NCBI RefSeq assembly: GCF_009741735.1
Contig: NZ_WHOH01000001.1
Location: 434,001 to 498,000 of the forward strand
Length of the DNA stretch: 64,000 nt
Reading direction: 5' to 3'
Source of the DNA: Lentibacillus sp. JNUCC-1
Lineage (GTDB): Bacteria > Bacillota > Bacilli > Bacillales > Amphibacillaceae
A model generated the notes under the pieces. That model made no database searches. It was given only the letters and a program-made list of their open reading frames with translations, and was not told the DNA's origin. The translations under genes and the position numbers were made by a program. The stretch's first letter is position 1. The number at the start of each line of letters is the position of its first letter. Below, piece by piece: positions 55,471 through 64,000 of the stretch.

Positions 55471-56985
55471 TTACGACAGGTACACACCTACACCAGGACC
55501 GAATGGGATACCTGTATAGGCGAAAATTAAGAGTAATACGATCCAGATGCCCAGGAAAATCAGACTGTATGGCAGAATGAGAGAGATCAATGTGCCGATG
55601 CCTGCATTTTTATCATATTTCCGCATGAAAGCAAGGACGATTAGAATATATGGATTTAGCGGCGTAATGATATTGGTTGACGAATCCGCAATTCTGTATG
55701 CGGCTTGAATAAATGCCGGGTTATAATCCAGCAGCATAAACATTGAGATGAAAATCGGAGCTTCTAGCGCCCATTGTGCAGAGCCGCTGAACACTACAAG
55801 ATTCAATAGGGCAGTTAACAGCACGAATCCTATGATCACCGGCATCCCTGTCATATTAATACTGGTCAAAAACTCAGCACTGTTTACAGCTACATATGTT
55901 CCAAGATTGGTCCAGTTAAAGTAATTGATGAACTGGGCTGCAGCGAATATGAGCACAATGTAACCCGACATATCCTTCATGGCCTCACCCATATATGTTG
56001 GAATGTCATTGGACGACTTAATTTTTTTGACAGTTATACCGTACGTGACACCTAGTGTAATAAAGAAGAAAAGAAGAATCGGGACAATTCCGCTCAAGAA
56101 TGGAGAAGGGACGATCTTACCTCCTTCACCTCTCAATGGGGAATCCGGCCAGAAAAGTCCGATAGCTAGAATTAGCAGGAATACAATTGCCGCAATGACG
56201 GCATTACTCAATCCTCGGGACTCCAATTTGGTCACTTCTTGGACCTCACCATCGAAATCGCCTTCATATTTACCCAGTCTGGGTTCAATAATTCTTTCGG
56301 TTATAATAGCGCCGACAACAGACAAAATAACAACCGAAACGATCATAAAGTACCAGTTGTCAACTGGTGTAACATTGATCGTGTCATCAATGGCTTTAGC
56401 TGCTTCTGTTGAAATCCCTGATAAGAGGGCGTCGGTACCAGCAATAATAATATTGGCGGTGAAACCTGCCCCAGTACCCGCAAACCCTGCCGCTAACCCT
56501 GCAAGCGGATGACGTCCAACCGTGTAGAACACCATGGCAGCAAGAGGCGGAACGAGAACAAACGCCGCATCCGAAGCAAGGTTGCCGAGGATGCCCACAA
56601 AAATAACGGCATAGGTGACAAGTGGTTTTGGAGCATTTAAAATAGACTTTTTAATGGCAGTTTCAAGTAGACCGACTTTATCAGCAATACCGATCCCAAG
56701 CATCATGACCAATACGAGGCCAAGCGGTTTAAAACCAGTGAAGTTATCGAGCATGGAGTCTAAAATATATTGGATACCTTCACCAGACACAAGACTTTTA
56801 ATCGGCAATTCTTCTTGTGTACCAGGATGTACAACAGTTGCGCCTAAACTGCTGATCAGCCAGGATACTAATACAACAGCTACTGCCAAATAAACGAATA
56901 TGAAGAATGGATTTGGCAGCTTATTCCCCAAGCGCTCAACTGCGCTCAAGAACCCCTTACTTTCTTTTTCTTGTGATTTTGCCAT
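55471..56985 (-). CDS. abgT: AbgT-family p-aminobenzoyl-glutamate transporter
   Basis: 504 residues (E. coli AbgT has 508) with about twelve hydrophobic segments and the conserved GNxxSDAAFVLVPPLAAMVF and GVGxxxANIII-like regions (GILGNLASDAAFVLVPPL near 130). Last gene of a five-gene unit with M20 hydrolases. Some family members export sulfonamides instead. ATG follows AAAGGGAG. Confidence 0.92.
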   Translation of the reverse strand: MAKSQEKESKGFLSAVERLGNKLPNPFFIFVYLAVAVVLVSWLISSLGATVVHPGTQEELPIKSLVSGEGIQYILDSMLDNFTGFKPLGLVLVMMLGIGIADKVGLLETAIKKSILNAPKPLVTYAVIFVGILGNLASDAAFVLVPPLAAMVFYTVGRHPLAGLAAGFAGTGAGFTANIIIAGTDALLSGISTEAAKAIDDTINVTPVDNWYFMIVSVVILSVVGAIITERIIEPRLGKYEGDFDGEVQEVTKLESRGLSNAVIAAIVFLLILAIGLFWPDSPLRGEGGKIVPSPFLSGIVPILLFFFITLGVTYGITVKKIKSSNDIPTYMGEAMKDMSGYIVLIFAAAQFINYFNWTNLGTYVAVNSAEFLTSINMTGMPVIIGFVLLTALLNLVVFSGSAQWALEAPIFISMFMLLDYNPAFIQAAYRIADSSTNIITPLNPYILIVLAFMRKYDKNAGIGTLISLILPYSLIFLGIWIVLLLIFAYTGIPFGPGVGVYLS

Positions 56986-57001
56986 GTTTTCAACTCCCTT
57001 T

Positions 57002-58342
57002 TTAATGATCTCTCTGTTTAAAATCTCCCTTGTCGACTGTCCATTCGAATGCTTTTTCTTCTAACTGATACACACGTCGCGGCCGGCCCCGCTGACCTGA
57101 TTCTTCGCCGACCACTCTTACAAACCCGGCCCGTTCCAGCGCTTGTAAAACACGCCTGGCGTTGCGTTCAGTTCCTTGAAGCCAGCCTGCCAGTTCCTGA
57201 GCGGTAAATGTCTGTTTTTCATGATGTTGAGCCAATGTAAACACGCGCATCGCTTGTGTTGCGCTGACTTCGAGTCCCTCAAATTTCTCTCGGACTATGC
57301 GCTGTTGAAGCAGTGTGCTTTCTGATGAGCCTCTGAGTTCACTCACCTCCTTGTCTTCATTAACGATGATCAGATTGTGTCGGTTATCCTGTCTCGCATA
57401 ATCAAAAGCAATATGCACATGTTCATCAGCTTCAAGAACGGTATGTCCATAGCCAATACCAACCCGGACACCAAGACTGCTATGCCTTTTAATGTCCTCG
57501 ACAAACGTTTCAAGTGAGTGTGTGCGACGGTAGAATTCAAGTTCGCCGCGGGTCGTATACACAACATATTTTCCATTGCCAATCTTAGCGAGTGACCCAT
57601 TAACTTTTTCAGTAAATTGAAGGAGCTGGTGGTGCAATTCAAGTTCTGAATGCTGAATTTTATAAGGAATAAATCCGTCTTCTATAGCTGATGGGTAAAT
57701 GACTTCAAAACCAATGATTACGAGTTGTTTCTTTCTGTATGATAATTTCTGCTGGCGCTGGCGCAGGTAGTCAATGGCGAGCTGGACGGCCAGTTCAGAT
57801 GGAATGACTCTGTACACAGGGATGTTTCGAGCCTGCAGTTGGTGATAGACACCATTGATACATGTAATTGCGACAGTGGTTTCATTTGCACGGTAAAGAG
57901 CTTCGTGAAATGCAACAAGCTTATCTTTAGGCACATATCCGGTTCCGGGATATTGATGAATCTTCAGGTGATTAATATCTGTGCCGGGTTTAACGGATCG
58001 CAGCTGGCTTTCATCAATAGAGTCGAGACTAATGGATGGAATTAGCTGTTGTCTTTCCATCGAGGCAGTTAGCAGAACGCCCAATAGACTGGAACCGTGT
58101 AGCGTCGCATAAATGCCTTCATCTGGATTGATAAAGTCATTTTGTACCGCAAAGTCATAGGGCACGGGACCGGAAAAAAACCACTGATCCACCAAATGTC
58201 GATTTCTCTCAATAATAATCCCCGTATCCTCAGTCGCTTGATACACAAATGGTTTGATATCAACATCTGTGTATTGCTGGCCGACTTCCATCACCCGTTG
58301 AACTGAATCAGCAGGACCGATGGCACCTATTCGAATTGGCAT
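57002..58342 (-). CDS. Transcriptional regulator: sensor, GGDEF/GCH III-like middle and winged HTH
   Basis: 446 residues. Residues ~1-200 have no motif I know. About 215-330 look like a GGDEF or GTP cyclohydrolase III-type fold (NGSLAKIGNGKYVVYTTRG, GVRVGIGYGHTVLEADEHV) but lack the GGDEF signature. About 355-435 are a winged HTH (FTAQELAGWLQGTERNARRVLQALERAGFVRVV). It overlaps the upstream hydrolase gene by 16 bases. It probably controls the abg-like operon, with a purine/pterin-like or folate-related ligand as the natural guess. Confidence 0.65.
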   Translation of the reverse strand: MPIRIGAIGPADSVQRVMEVGQQYTDVDIKPFVYQATEDTGIIIERNRHLVDQWFFSGPVPYDFAVQNDFINPDEGIYATLHGSSLLGVLLTASMERQQLIPSISLDSIDESQLRSVKPGTDINHLKIHQYPGTGYVPKDKLVAFHEALYRANETTVAITCINGVYHQLQARNIPVYRVIPSELAVQLAIDYLRQRQQKLSYRKKQLVIIGFEVIYPSAIEDGFIPYKIQHSELELHHQLLQFTEKVNGSLAKIGNGKYVVYTTRGELEFYRRTHSLETFVEDIKRHSSLGVRVGIGYGHTVLEADEHVHIAFDYARQDNRHNLIIVNEDKEVSELRGSSESTLLQQRIVREKFEGLEVSATQAMRVFTLAQHHEKQTFTAQELAGWLQGTERNARRVLQALERAGFVRVVGEESGQRGRPRRVYQLEEKAFEWTVDKGDFKQRDH

Positions 58343-59583
58343 GGCGCTTCACCAGCTTCAGATTCAAAATACGCCTTCAAAACCTGAACACCTTTTTCCA
58401 AATTTTCAAGAGAAGCGTATTCTGCAGGGTGGTGGCTAATGCCGTTCTTACAAGGGATAAATATAAGGCCCGCAGGCCATTTCACTGCCATATTCATAAC
58501 GTCATGACCCGCCCCGCTGTGCATGGGATGGATCGTCAGCCCGGCTAATTCTCCCGCTTTATGCAACTTTCTGCTGATGTCCCGACCCAAGAAGATAGAG
58601 GCGTTATTCACCCGTTCCTCCACATGTATCTCGACATCATGAACCCGGGATAATTCCAGACACTCCCGTTTAATGGCGGTCGCAACATGTTCTTTCAGAT
58701 CATCATTAACACTGCGAATATCAATGCCCATTTCCACTTTTCCCGGTATGACATTCATGGCGTTTGGCTCTAATGACAGCATACTGACTGTTGCTACAAC
58801 GGGAATGGTTTCGTGTCTGTTGCATTGTTTTGCATAATCATGAACAAACTGGACGAGCGGACTGATCGCGACAAGTGCGTCTTGCCGATGATCCATCGGG
58901 GTCGTTCCTGTATGACCTGCCTGACCTTCCGCTGTAATCACCAGTCGGATCGGGGTGGCAATACCTTCGACAATTCCTATATCTTTACCGGCATTCTCAA
59001 TAAGCATCCCTTGTTCAATATGCAGTTCAACAAAAGATTTTAGTTCTTCCATGTCTCGTTCAGCATCAGAAAATGCATTCCAGTCAAAACCGCATTGTGT
59101 TACAGCTTCTTTAATCGAAACGCCTTGCTGATCAACCACAGAACCAATCTCAGACGTATGCAATCCGCTCATCGCCTTGCTGCCAAGAGTTGAAATGCCG
59201 AAGCGAGCTGATTCTTCCGAGCGGAACACAATAACTTCTATCGGGTAGTTCGGCTGAAAACGATGGTCTTTCAGCTGCTTCACCGCACCAAGTGCACACA
59301 ATACGCCTGCCAGACCATCATAGCCACCGCCATTGGTGACGGTATCAAGATGTGAGCCTGTAGCAACTGCCGGAAGGTCCGGCGTTGTTCCCTCCCAGCG
59401 GGCTATGACATTTCCCGCCAAGTCCTCACGAATGCTGAGTCCCAGTTCTTTAGAAATTTGTTTAAACATCTCAATAGAAATAGATTCTTCTTTTGAATAA
59501 CCGTGTCGGGTGAAGCCCTTGATGTAATCCATCTCTTGTGTACCATTTAATTTCAACAAATGGGTTTCAAGCCACTTTTGCAT
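58327..59583 (-). CDS. M20 family Zn-dependent amidohydrolase (N-carbamoyl amino acid / allantoate type)
   Basis: 418 residues. Metal and catalytic motifs: GSHLDTVTNGGGYDGLAGV (near 78), RSEESARFG, ELHIEQGMLIE and AGHTGTTPMDHRQDA; SGAGHDVMNMA near the end. This is the HyuC/AmaB (hydantoinase/carbamoylase) branch. The surroundings suggest an aminobenzoyl or folate-derived substrate rather than allantoin. It lies 12 bases downstream of the AbgA-like gene. Confidence 0.88.
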   Translation of the reverse strand: MQKWLETHLLKLNGTQEMDYIKGFTRHGYSKEESISIEMFKQISKELGLSIREDLAGNVIARWEGTTPDLPAVATGSHLDTVTNGGGYDGLAGVLCALGAVKQLKDHRFQPNYPIEVIVFRSEESARFGISTLGSKAMSGLHTSEIGSVVDQQGVSIKEAVTQCGFDWNAFSDAERDMEELKSFVELHIEQGMLIENAGKDIGIVEGIATPIRLVITAEGQAGHTGTTPMDHRQDALVAISPLVQFVHDYAKQCNRHETIPVVATVSMLSLEPNAMNVIPGKVEMGIDIRSVNDDLKEHVATAIKRECLELSRVHDVEIHVEERVNNASIFLGRDISRKLHKAGELAGLTIHPMHSGAGHDVMNMAVKWPAGLIFIPCKNGISHHPAEYASLENLEKGVQVLKAYFESEAGEAPCQFE

Positions 59584-59595
59584 GTGATCCCTCTC

Positions 59596-60915
59596 CTATT
59601 CAATTAAATGACTGCCAAACTCGTTGAGATAAGCAATCATACTTACAAATGCGGCAACTGCTGTCGTCATCGCGTGTTCCTCAAAATCAAAAGCTGGGTG
59701 GTGATGTCCAGCGGGAAGCGGGCTCGGAAACAGCATAAATGTTGCCTTACCGCCCTGTTGCTGCACAGCTTCCATCATGTATGTCACGTCTTCCGAGGCT
59801 CCGAGTTCTCCATGCTCCCAAACATCTGTAACAACAGACGTCTCTTTTAAAGCTTCTGGAATGATTGTTTTCCATACAGGGTCACACTTCCCATTCAATG
59901 CTCTCCCCATCATATTGATGTGTGTTTCAACACCATGTAAATCACCTGAGGCTTTAAGAATACGTTTGGCTTCAGTTTGCATATAATCATCGAGCACCGT
60001 TGTTTCTCCGCGTGTTTCCAAAGCGATATGGGCTGTGTCAGCGATTGCATTACGGCCAGATCCGGCCTTCATAGTGCCAACATTTACGCGTGTTGCCCCG
60101 TCTTTATGACGTGGAATGGCATGCAAGTGCAAAGCGGCAGTCGCTGCGGCGAGAAGAGCATTGTTCCCGGCATTCGGCTCAAGCCCAGAATGAGCTGACT
60201 TGCCTTTAAAATGCACATCCAGTTTTGAACTTGCCAGGAACCTTTCAGTCGTGGCAGCGACTGTACCTGCAGGGGCTTCCATAATCCCAAGATGCCCACT
60301 CAAAAAAAAGTCGACACCCTCAAGCCATCCTTTTTCGACCATTGCTTTGGCACCTTTTCCGCCTTCTTCTGCTGGCTGGAATAATAAAGTATAAGTACCG
60401 GTTAATTGGGTTTTGAATCTGTTAATAAACGCTGCCACAGCAAGACCAATTGAAGTGTGACCATCATGCCCACAAGCATGCATTGCTCCATGATTTTGAG
60501 AGCAAAACCCGTGTTTGACAGGGATATGATCATCAGAATCTGTTTCAATAATCGGCAAGGCATCAATATCAAAACGAAGCGCAATATGAGGCCCTGGCCG
60601 GCCGGTATCCAGCTTTGCAACACAGCCCGTGTGCCCGCCTGACATATGATCGAGCATCTCTACTGGAACACCCGCCTTTGCAGCTTCTTGTTCAGCTGAC
60701 TCGAGGGTCTCCTGATCAGGCACAGCGTATCGACTGTCAGAATCAAGCGCATCTCGTCCGTAGTAAACTGTAAAAGCTGTATTGTTCAATTGGTTGACAA
60801 TGTGCCATGTGGTCACATATTCCGTAAAACCCACTTCTGGGATTGTGTGCAGCATACGTCGGTTTTCAATCAATTCATCCGTTATACCTTCAATAAATTC
60901 ATTGATATCAATCAT
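59596..60915 (-). CDS. abgA: AbgA-like M20 amidohydrolase
   Basis: About 439 residues (E. coli AbgA 436). Metal motif HACGHDGHTSIGLAV (near 150), QPAEEGGKGAKAM (near 188), and a C-terminal SEDVTYMM. The N-terminal ~110 residues carry the extra segment seen in AbgA (GRDALDSDSRYAVPD) and not in simple amidohydrolases. AbgA and AbgB together cleave p-aminobenzoyl-glutamate; here one partner may be replaced by the HyuC-like enzyme. ATG at 60915 follows AAAGGAT. Confidence 0.8.
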   Translation of the reverse strand: MIDINEFIEGITDELIENRRMLHTIPEVGFTEYVTTWHIVNQLNNTAFTVYYGRDALDSDSRYAVPDQETLESAEQEAAKAGVPVEMLDHMSGGHTGCVAKLDTGRPGPHIALRFDIDALPIIETDSDDHIPVKHGFCSQNHGAMHACGHDGHTSIGLAVAAFINRFKTQLTGTYTLLFQPAEEGGKGAKAMVEKGWLEGVDFFLSGHLGIMEAPAGTVAATTERFLASSKLDVHFKGKSAHSGLEPNAGNNALLAAATAALHLHAIPRHKDGATRVNVGTMKAGSGRNAIADTAHIALETRGETTVLDDYMQTEAKRILKASGDLHGVETHINMMGRALNGKCDPVWKTIIPEALKETSVVTDVWEHGELGASEDVTYMMEAVQQQGGKATFMLFPSPLPAGHHHPAFDFEEHAMTTAVAAFVSMIAYLNEFGSHLIE

Positions 60916-62092
60916 AATGACCATCCTTTAAATCTTTCAGAATATCTAAAGCGAGTTGTCTCATCAAGGTAACACCTTTTTCAAGCGCTGCCTCGTCTAG
61001 CATAAATCCGGGGTCGTGAAGCGGCTTTTGTCCTTCTCCAATTGAGGTTCCAAGCCAGTAATAGACACCTGGATATCGTTCCAAAAACCTTCCGAAGTCT
61101 TCCCCCCCTAAGCTGGGGCTTACTTCAGGAACCTGTTGGGCACCGAATTCCCGCGCAGCTGTTTGTTTTACACGCCTAGCCCACCGCTCAGTATTAACTG
61201 TAGCCGGATACCCGTCATAGTATATGATGTTCGCCTCGGCTTGCATTGAACTGGCCACACCCTGGACAACTTCATGGAACCTGTGTTTAATAATGTGTTT
61301 CATAGCATCAGATTGTGTCCGGATCGTTCCCTCCATCACAACTTCATCGGCTATTACATTGTACCGGTAGCCGCCTTCCATTTTTCCGACTGTAATAACG
61401 GCTGGATCAAATGGATTGGCATTTCGACTGACAATGGTCTGCAGCGCGGTGAATATCTGATTTGCAGCAGCCAACGCATCAACTGTGTCATGCGGCATTG
61501 AGGCATGACCGCCAGACCCGCGCACTGTAATTTGGAAGCGGTCGGAGTTGCCCATAATCGGTCCTGGCACAACACCGATCTGGCCAGCTGGAAGTGACGG
61601 CCACACATGCTGTGCCACCAATACATCAGGTTGATGTTCGGCAAAAACGCCGTCTTCCAGCATTTGCGCTGCTCCGCCTGTTGGTGAATCTTCTTCAGCC
61701 GGTTGAAAAATCAACAAAACTTTTCCGGCAATGTTGTGCCGTTCTGCCATCAAAAGCCGACCTGTTCCCAGCAGCATTGCTGTATGAGCATCATGACCAC
61801 AGGCATGCATAACACCGTCAATGGTTGAGCGAAAGGCTTCATCAGTTTTCTCTGTAATTGGGAGAGCGTCAATATCGGCTCTCAATCCCACTGTCGGCCC
61901 GGGTTGATCGCCTTCAATGATGCCAAGTACCCCTGTTCCAGCAAAACCAGTTTGATAGGGGATACCGTATTCAGCGAGTTTCTCTTGTATTTTGCGTGAT
62001 GTTTCATATTCCTCACCAGACAATTCCGGATAGCGGTGTAAATCCCTTCTGAACGCTATAACATCTTTCATGATGTTCATCATATTTGTCAT
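60908..62092 (-). CDS. M20 family amidohydrolase (N-acyl amino acid / hippurate hydrolase type)
   Basis: 394 residues. Metal motifs HACGHDAHTAMLLG (near 104), FQPAEEDSPTGGA (near 138), and SLGGEDFGRFLE near the end. The peptidase family M20D includes AmaA, YxeP and AbgB. It overlaps the AbgA-like gene by 8 bases and is the first gene of the unit. ATG at 62092 follows GGAGAG. The exact acyl group is unknown. Confidence 0.88.
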   Translation of the reverse strand: MTNMMNIMKDVIAFRRDLHRYPELSGEEYETSRKIQEKLAEYGIPYQTGFAGTGVLGIIEGDQPGPTVGLRADIDALPITEKTDEAFRSTIDGVMHACGHDAHTAMLLGTGRLLMAERHNIAGKVLLIFQPAEEDSPTGGAAQMLEDGVFAEHQPDVLVAQHVWPSLPAGQIGVVPGPIMGNSDRFQITVRGSGGHASMPHDTVDALAAANQIFTALQTIVSRNANPFDPAVITVGKMEGGYRYNVIADEVVMEGTIRTQSDAMKHIIKHRFHEVVQGVASSMQAEANIIYYDGYPATVNTERWARRVKQTAAREFGAQQVPEVSPSLGGEDFGRFLERYPGVYYWLGTSIGEGQKPLHDPGFMLDEAALEKGVTLMRQLALDILKDLKDGHYD

Positions 62093-62163
62093 TCATCTCT
62101 CTCCTTGCACAGACTATTCCGTATTTTCATTAGGGAAAATGTCCATATATGTTCCGTTAATCC

Positions 62164-62192
62164 ATAATAGCGCTTACAAACACATTTGTCCA
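62164..62192 (-). promoter_or_regulatory. Promoter of the abg-like operon with overlapping cre-like site
   Basis: TGGACA (62192-62187), 17 bases, TATTAT (62169-62164). In the same stretch TGTAAGCGCTATTA (62178-62165) matches the CcpA cre consensus at all but one core position. CcpA would therefore repress the operon when glucose is present (inference). Confidence 0.6.
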
Positions 62193-62284
62193 GATGTTTT
62201 ATGAAATTTTTTGATAAAACACACAAACATCCCATCAATCCTCCAAACAGAAAACATTATCTCTTGCAAGGACAAAATTTCCCT

Positions 62285-62945
62285 AGACAGCGAACTAACT
62301 AAGCATATTTTGACTGTCACTAAGCCCCTTCATATGTTTAAATGAGTACCGTGATTTCCGCTGCGGGAAGCCGCTTTAACTTTACAACAGCTCAAGTGCG
62401 ACATCTGTTCAATAAACCCACTTTCACAGTGTCTTCTTTGCCAAGGGGCCTGCAGGACGCAGATCGTTCGATGTTGGCGCAGGACGCGCTGGTTTAAATC
62501 GAACATCCCCTAACGCCTCCTTGCCCCTGCAATGGGGTATGTCGACGTTGTCCGAAAAGGACGGTCCCAGTCACCCCTCCTTAATGTCCTCGCTGTGGGA
62601 TCTTCGGACTCGTGCTGTTCCCGCAGGAATCACTTCCCCCCGCTCCAATCACTTTATTTAATTCAGTGGCTTGGACGGTTCTACTCCTATAAGAGTTTGA
62701 GAATAACCTCCCAAACCAAGCTCGGGGGAAACACGGAGACTCCAGTGGGAGAACAAGCCTCGATGAGACCCCGGAGGTCGCTATAGGGGAAGGAAGGCTA
62801 AAACCGCGACGTCCTGTCGCAACACCTTCATGACCCACATCCTGTGGCCCCGAGGCTCAGCAGCGCCCGCGGAAAGCGCAGTGTTTCCCCGAGCGATTGC
62901 TAGAAGCAGTCATTCCAAGTTTTCTCTAGTTACAGTTTGTCTTGT
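62285..62945 (+). repeat. Structured intergenic repeat, copy D (full length, long-core subtype)
   Basis: Left end AGACAGCGAACTAACTAAG and TGACTG, left module CGTGATTTCCGCTGCGGG, then an extra segment with GGACGCAGATCGTTCGATG, the module ATCTTCGGACTCGTGCTGTT, and the core 62721-62893 with the same ~60-base insert as copy A. Right end GCTAGAAGCAGTCATTCC and AGTTTTCTCTAGTTACAG. It occupies the gap between the abg-like operon promoter and the amino acid transporter genes. No gene is inside. Confidence 0.8.
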
Positions 62946-63000
62946 GTTTTCATTAAAACTTTCCGTCAAAGCAAGGGGTTATTGGGTTATGAATACATTT

Positions 63001-63042
63001 AAAAACACGGAGCTTCAAGGTTATTGAAGTCTCCGTGTTTTG
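63001..63042 (-). terminator. Terminator of the amino acid transporter operon
   Basis: AAAACACGGAG-TTCAA pairs with TTGAAG-CTCCGTGTTTT; about 16 paired bases. Confidence 0.85.
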
Positions 63043-63051
63043 ATTTTGTTT

Positions 63052-63777
63052 TTATTTGCCTAAGAAGGCTTTTGTTCGTTCTTCTACAGGATTTTCAAAA
63101 ATCTGGTCTGCGGGTCCTTGTTCTGCGATGACACCCTGATCCATAAACACAATCCTGTCGGAAACGTCTCTGGCGAAGGCCATTTCGTGTGTCACGATTA
63201 ACATCGTTAGTCCGGATTCAGCAAGTTGTTTCATCACTGTCAGCACTTCGCCGACCATTTCGGGATCAAGTGCTGAGGTTGGTTCATCAAATAGAAGCAC
63301 ATCTGGCTCCATAGCCAATGCTCTTGCAATGGCTACCCTTTGTTTCTGTCCCCCGGAAAGCTGCTTTGGCTTGGCATGGATAAACTCACCCATTCCTACA
63401 TGATGCAAAAATTTCATCGCAACTTCTTCAGCTTCTTGTTTGGTGCGCTTGAGAACTTTTCTCTGACCGACAACACAATTCCCTAAGACGTTGTGATTGT
63501 TAAATAAATTAAATTGTTGAAAGACCATGCCGACGTTTTTACGGTAAGTGCCAAGGTCATTAGCGCCTGCGAGTATATTTTGACCCTTATAGATAATATC
63601 TCCGCCTGTTGGCCGCTCCAGCAGATTGACACAGCGGAGCAAGGTTGATTTCCCTGATCCGGAAGAACCTATGATGGAAATGACTTCACCCTTATGAACG
63701 GAGAAATCAATATCTTTAAGTACTTCATGATGCCCAAATGATTTTCTTAAATGTTGTATTTCTATAAGTGGTTGCAC
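63052..63777 (-). CDS. Amino acid ABC transporter ATPase (GlnQ-like)
   Basis: 241 residues. Walker [10 protein letters not shown] near 37, signature LSGGQKQR near 140, Walker [16 protein letters not shown] near 160; PAAT family ATPase of the GlnQ/ArtP type. GTG start at 63777 follows AAGGAG at nine bases. Specificity (cystine, glutamine, arginine) cannot be read. Its permease partner is just upstream. Confidence 0.92.
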   Translation of the reverse strand: MQPLIEIQHLRKSFGHHEVLKDIDFSVHKGEVISIIGSSGSGKSTLLRCVNLLERPTGGDIIYKGQNILAGANDLGTYRKNVGMVFQQFNLFNNHNVLGNCVVGQRKVLKRTKQEAEEVAMKFLHHVGMGEFIHAKPKQLSGGQKQRVAIARALAMEPDVLLFDEPTSALDPEMVGEVLTVMKQLAESGLTMLIVTHEMAFARDVSDRIVFMDQGVIAEQGPADQIFENPVEERTKAFLGK

Positions 63778-63792
63778 AATGTATGACTCCTT

Positions 63793-64000
63793 CTAAGATT
63801 GCCCTTCAATTTGAGGTGTGTTGACCTGCATTTGATTCCCGGCCATGTTGTAGTTGTCAGGTCCATCGAGTTTCTTTTCGATCAGACGGAGCAACCGGGT
63901 CACTGCAAATGTCATGACAAAATATATGGCACAGGCAATCAGAAATGACTCGAAGTATTTAAAGTTATTCCCAGCAATTGTTTTCGTTTGAAAATAAAGC
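63793..64000 (-). CDS. Amino acid ABC transporter permease (C-terminal part; start is off the window)
   Basis: The last ~68 codons are in the window: LYFQTKTIAGNNFKYFESFL then IACAIYFVMTFAVTRLLRLIEKKLD, the final transmembrane helix of a PAAT permease, and a polar tail ending QIEGQS. It ends 16 bases before the ATPase GTG. The rest lies beyond the right edge. Confidence 0.9.
   Translation of the reverse strand, partial: LYFQTKTIAGNNFKYFESFLIACAIYFVMTFAVTRLLRLIEKKLDGPDNYNMAGNQMQVNTPQIEGQS

Noticed and set aside
1..64000. CRISPR array or phage region
   Set aside because: No regularly spaced direct repeats with unique spacers, no integrase, terminase or capsid gene was found. The only mobile genes are the two IS transposases.

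Overview
The window looks like chromosome of a low-GC, spore-former-type, probably moderately halophilic member of the Bacillaceae (Virgibacillus / Lentibacillus / Oceanobacillus type). The basis is B. subtilis-like gene order (queG-yhbB-trmL, odhA-odhB, lnrJKLMN-like, bmrCD-like), sigma-A style promoters, AGGAGG ribosome binding sites, a glycine betaine (Opu) transporter, and small Bacillaceae-only families (DUF1659, DUF2922, YvrJ, DUF3889). No phage, CRISPR array or rRNA operon is visible. Species cannot be fixed from the sequence alone.

Layout. 1-3.4 kb: a BmrCD-like heterodimeric drug exporter read leftwards behind a leader peptide and a terminator; the BmrC half carries a one-base frameshift. 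3.5-7.5 kb: small zinc/HTH protein and a glycine betaine transporter split over two transcription units. 7.7-13.3 kb: stand-alone murG and the 2-oxoglutarate dehydrogenase operon odhAB. 13.4-19.0 kb: small lipoprotein, trmL, a YhbB-type amidase, ogt, queG, a large ABC-class ATPase and tRNA-Gly. 19.2-23.4 kb: D-amino acid aminotransferase, S9 peptidase and an alpha/beta hydrolase.

23.4-32.3 kb: a linearmycin-resistance-like operon (histidine kinase, response regulator, ATPase, two permeases) split by a 3.5 kb nested insertion: an IS256-family element sits inside an IS3-family element, which sits inside a structured intergenic repeat. The same repeat family appears at about 14.2, 43.6 and 62.3 kb, so this window holds four copies in two subtypes. 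This is the most unusual structure I found.

32.3-40.9 kb: SDR, DUF3889 protein, beta-lactamase-like hydrolase, carboxylesterase, MFS pump, a 6S RNA gene with its own promoter, glycerate kinase, and an ECF sigma/anti-sigma pair. 41.1-45.8 kb: a YdeP-type molybdopterin oxidoreductase and its FdhD partner separated by repeat copy C, then an isoprenyl transferase gene broken by a one-base frameshift. 45.8-55.4 kb: a PadR-controlled membrane protein operon, proline dehydrogenase, small proteins, the DUF1659-DUF2922-YvrJ trio, Nudix CoA hydrolase, the ABC-F factor YfmR and a rhodanese. 55.5-62.1 kb: a p-aminobenzoyl-glutamate-type operon (three M20 hydrolases, a regulator, AbgT) behind a promoter that overlaps a cre-like site. 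63.0-64 kb: repeat copy D precedes this, then part of an amino acid ABC transporter.

The best leads are the nested repeat/IS complex inside the lnr-like operon, a ~169-base palindromic cassette inside the IS256-like element, the attenuator-like leader of the drug exporter, the 6S RNA and the odd regulator of the abg-like operon. All functional calls are from reading the sequence; no database search was run.
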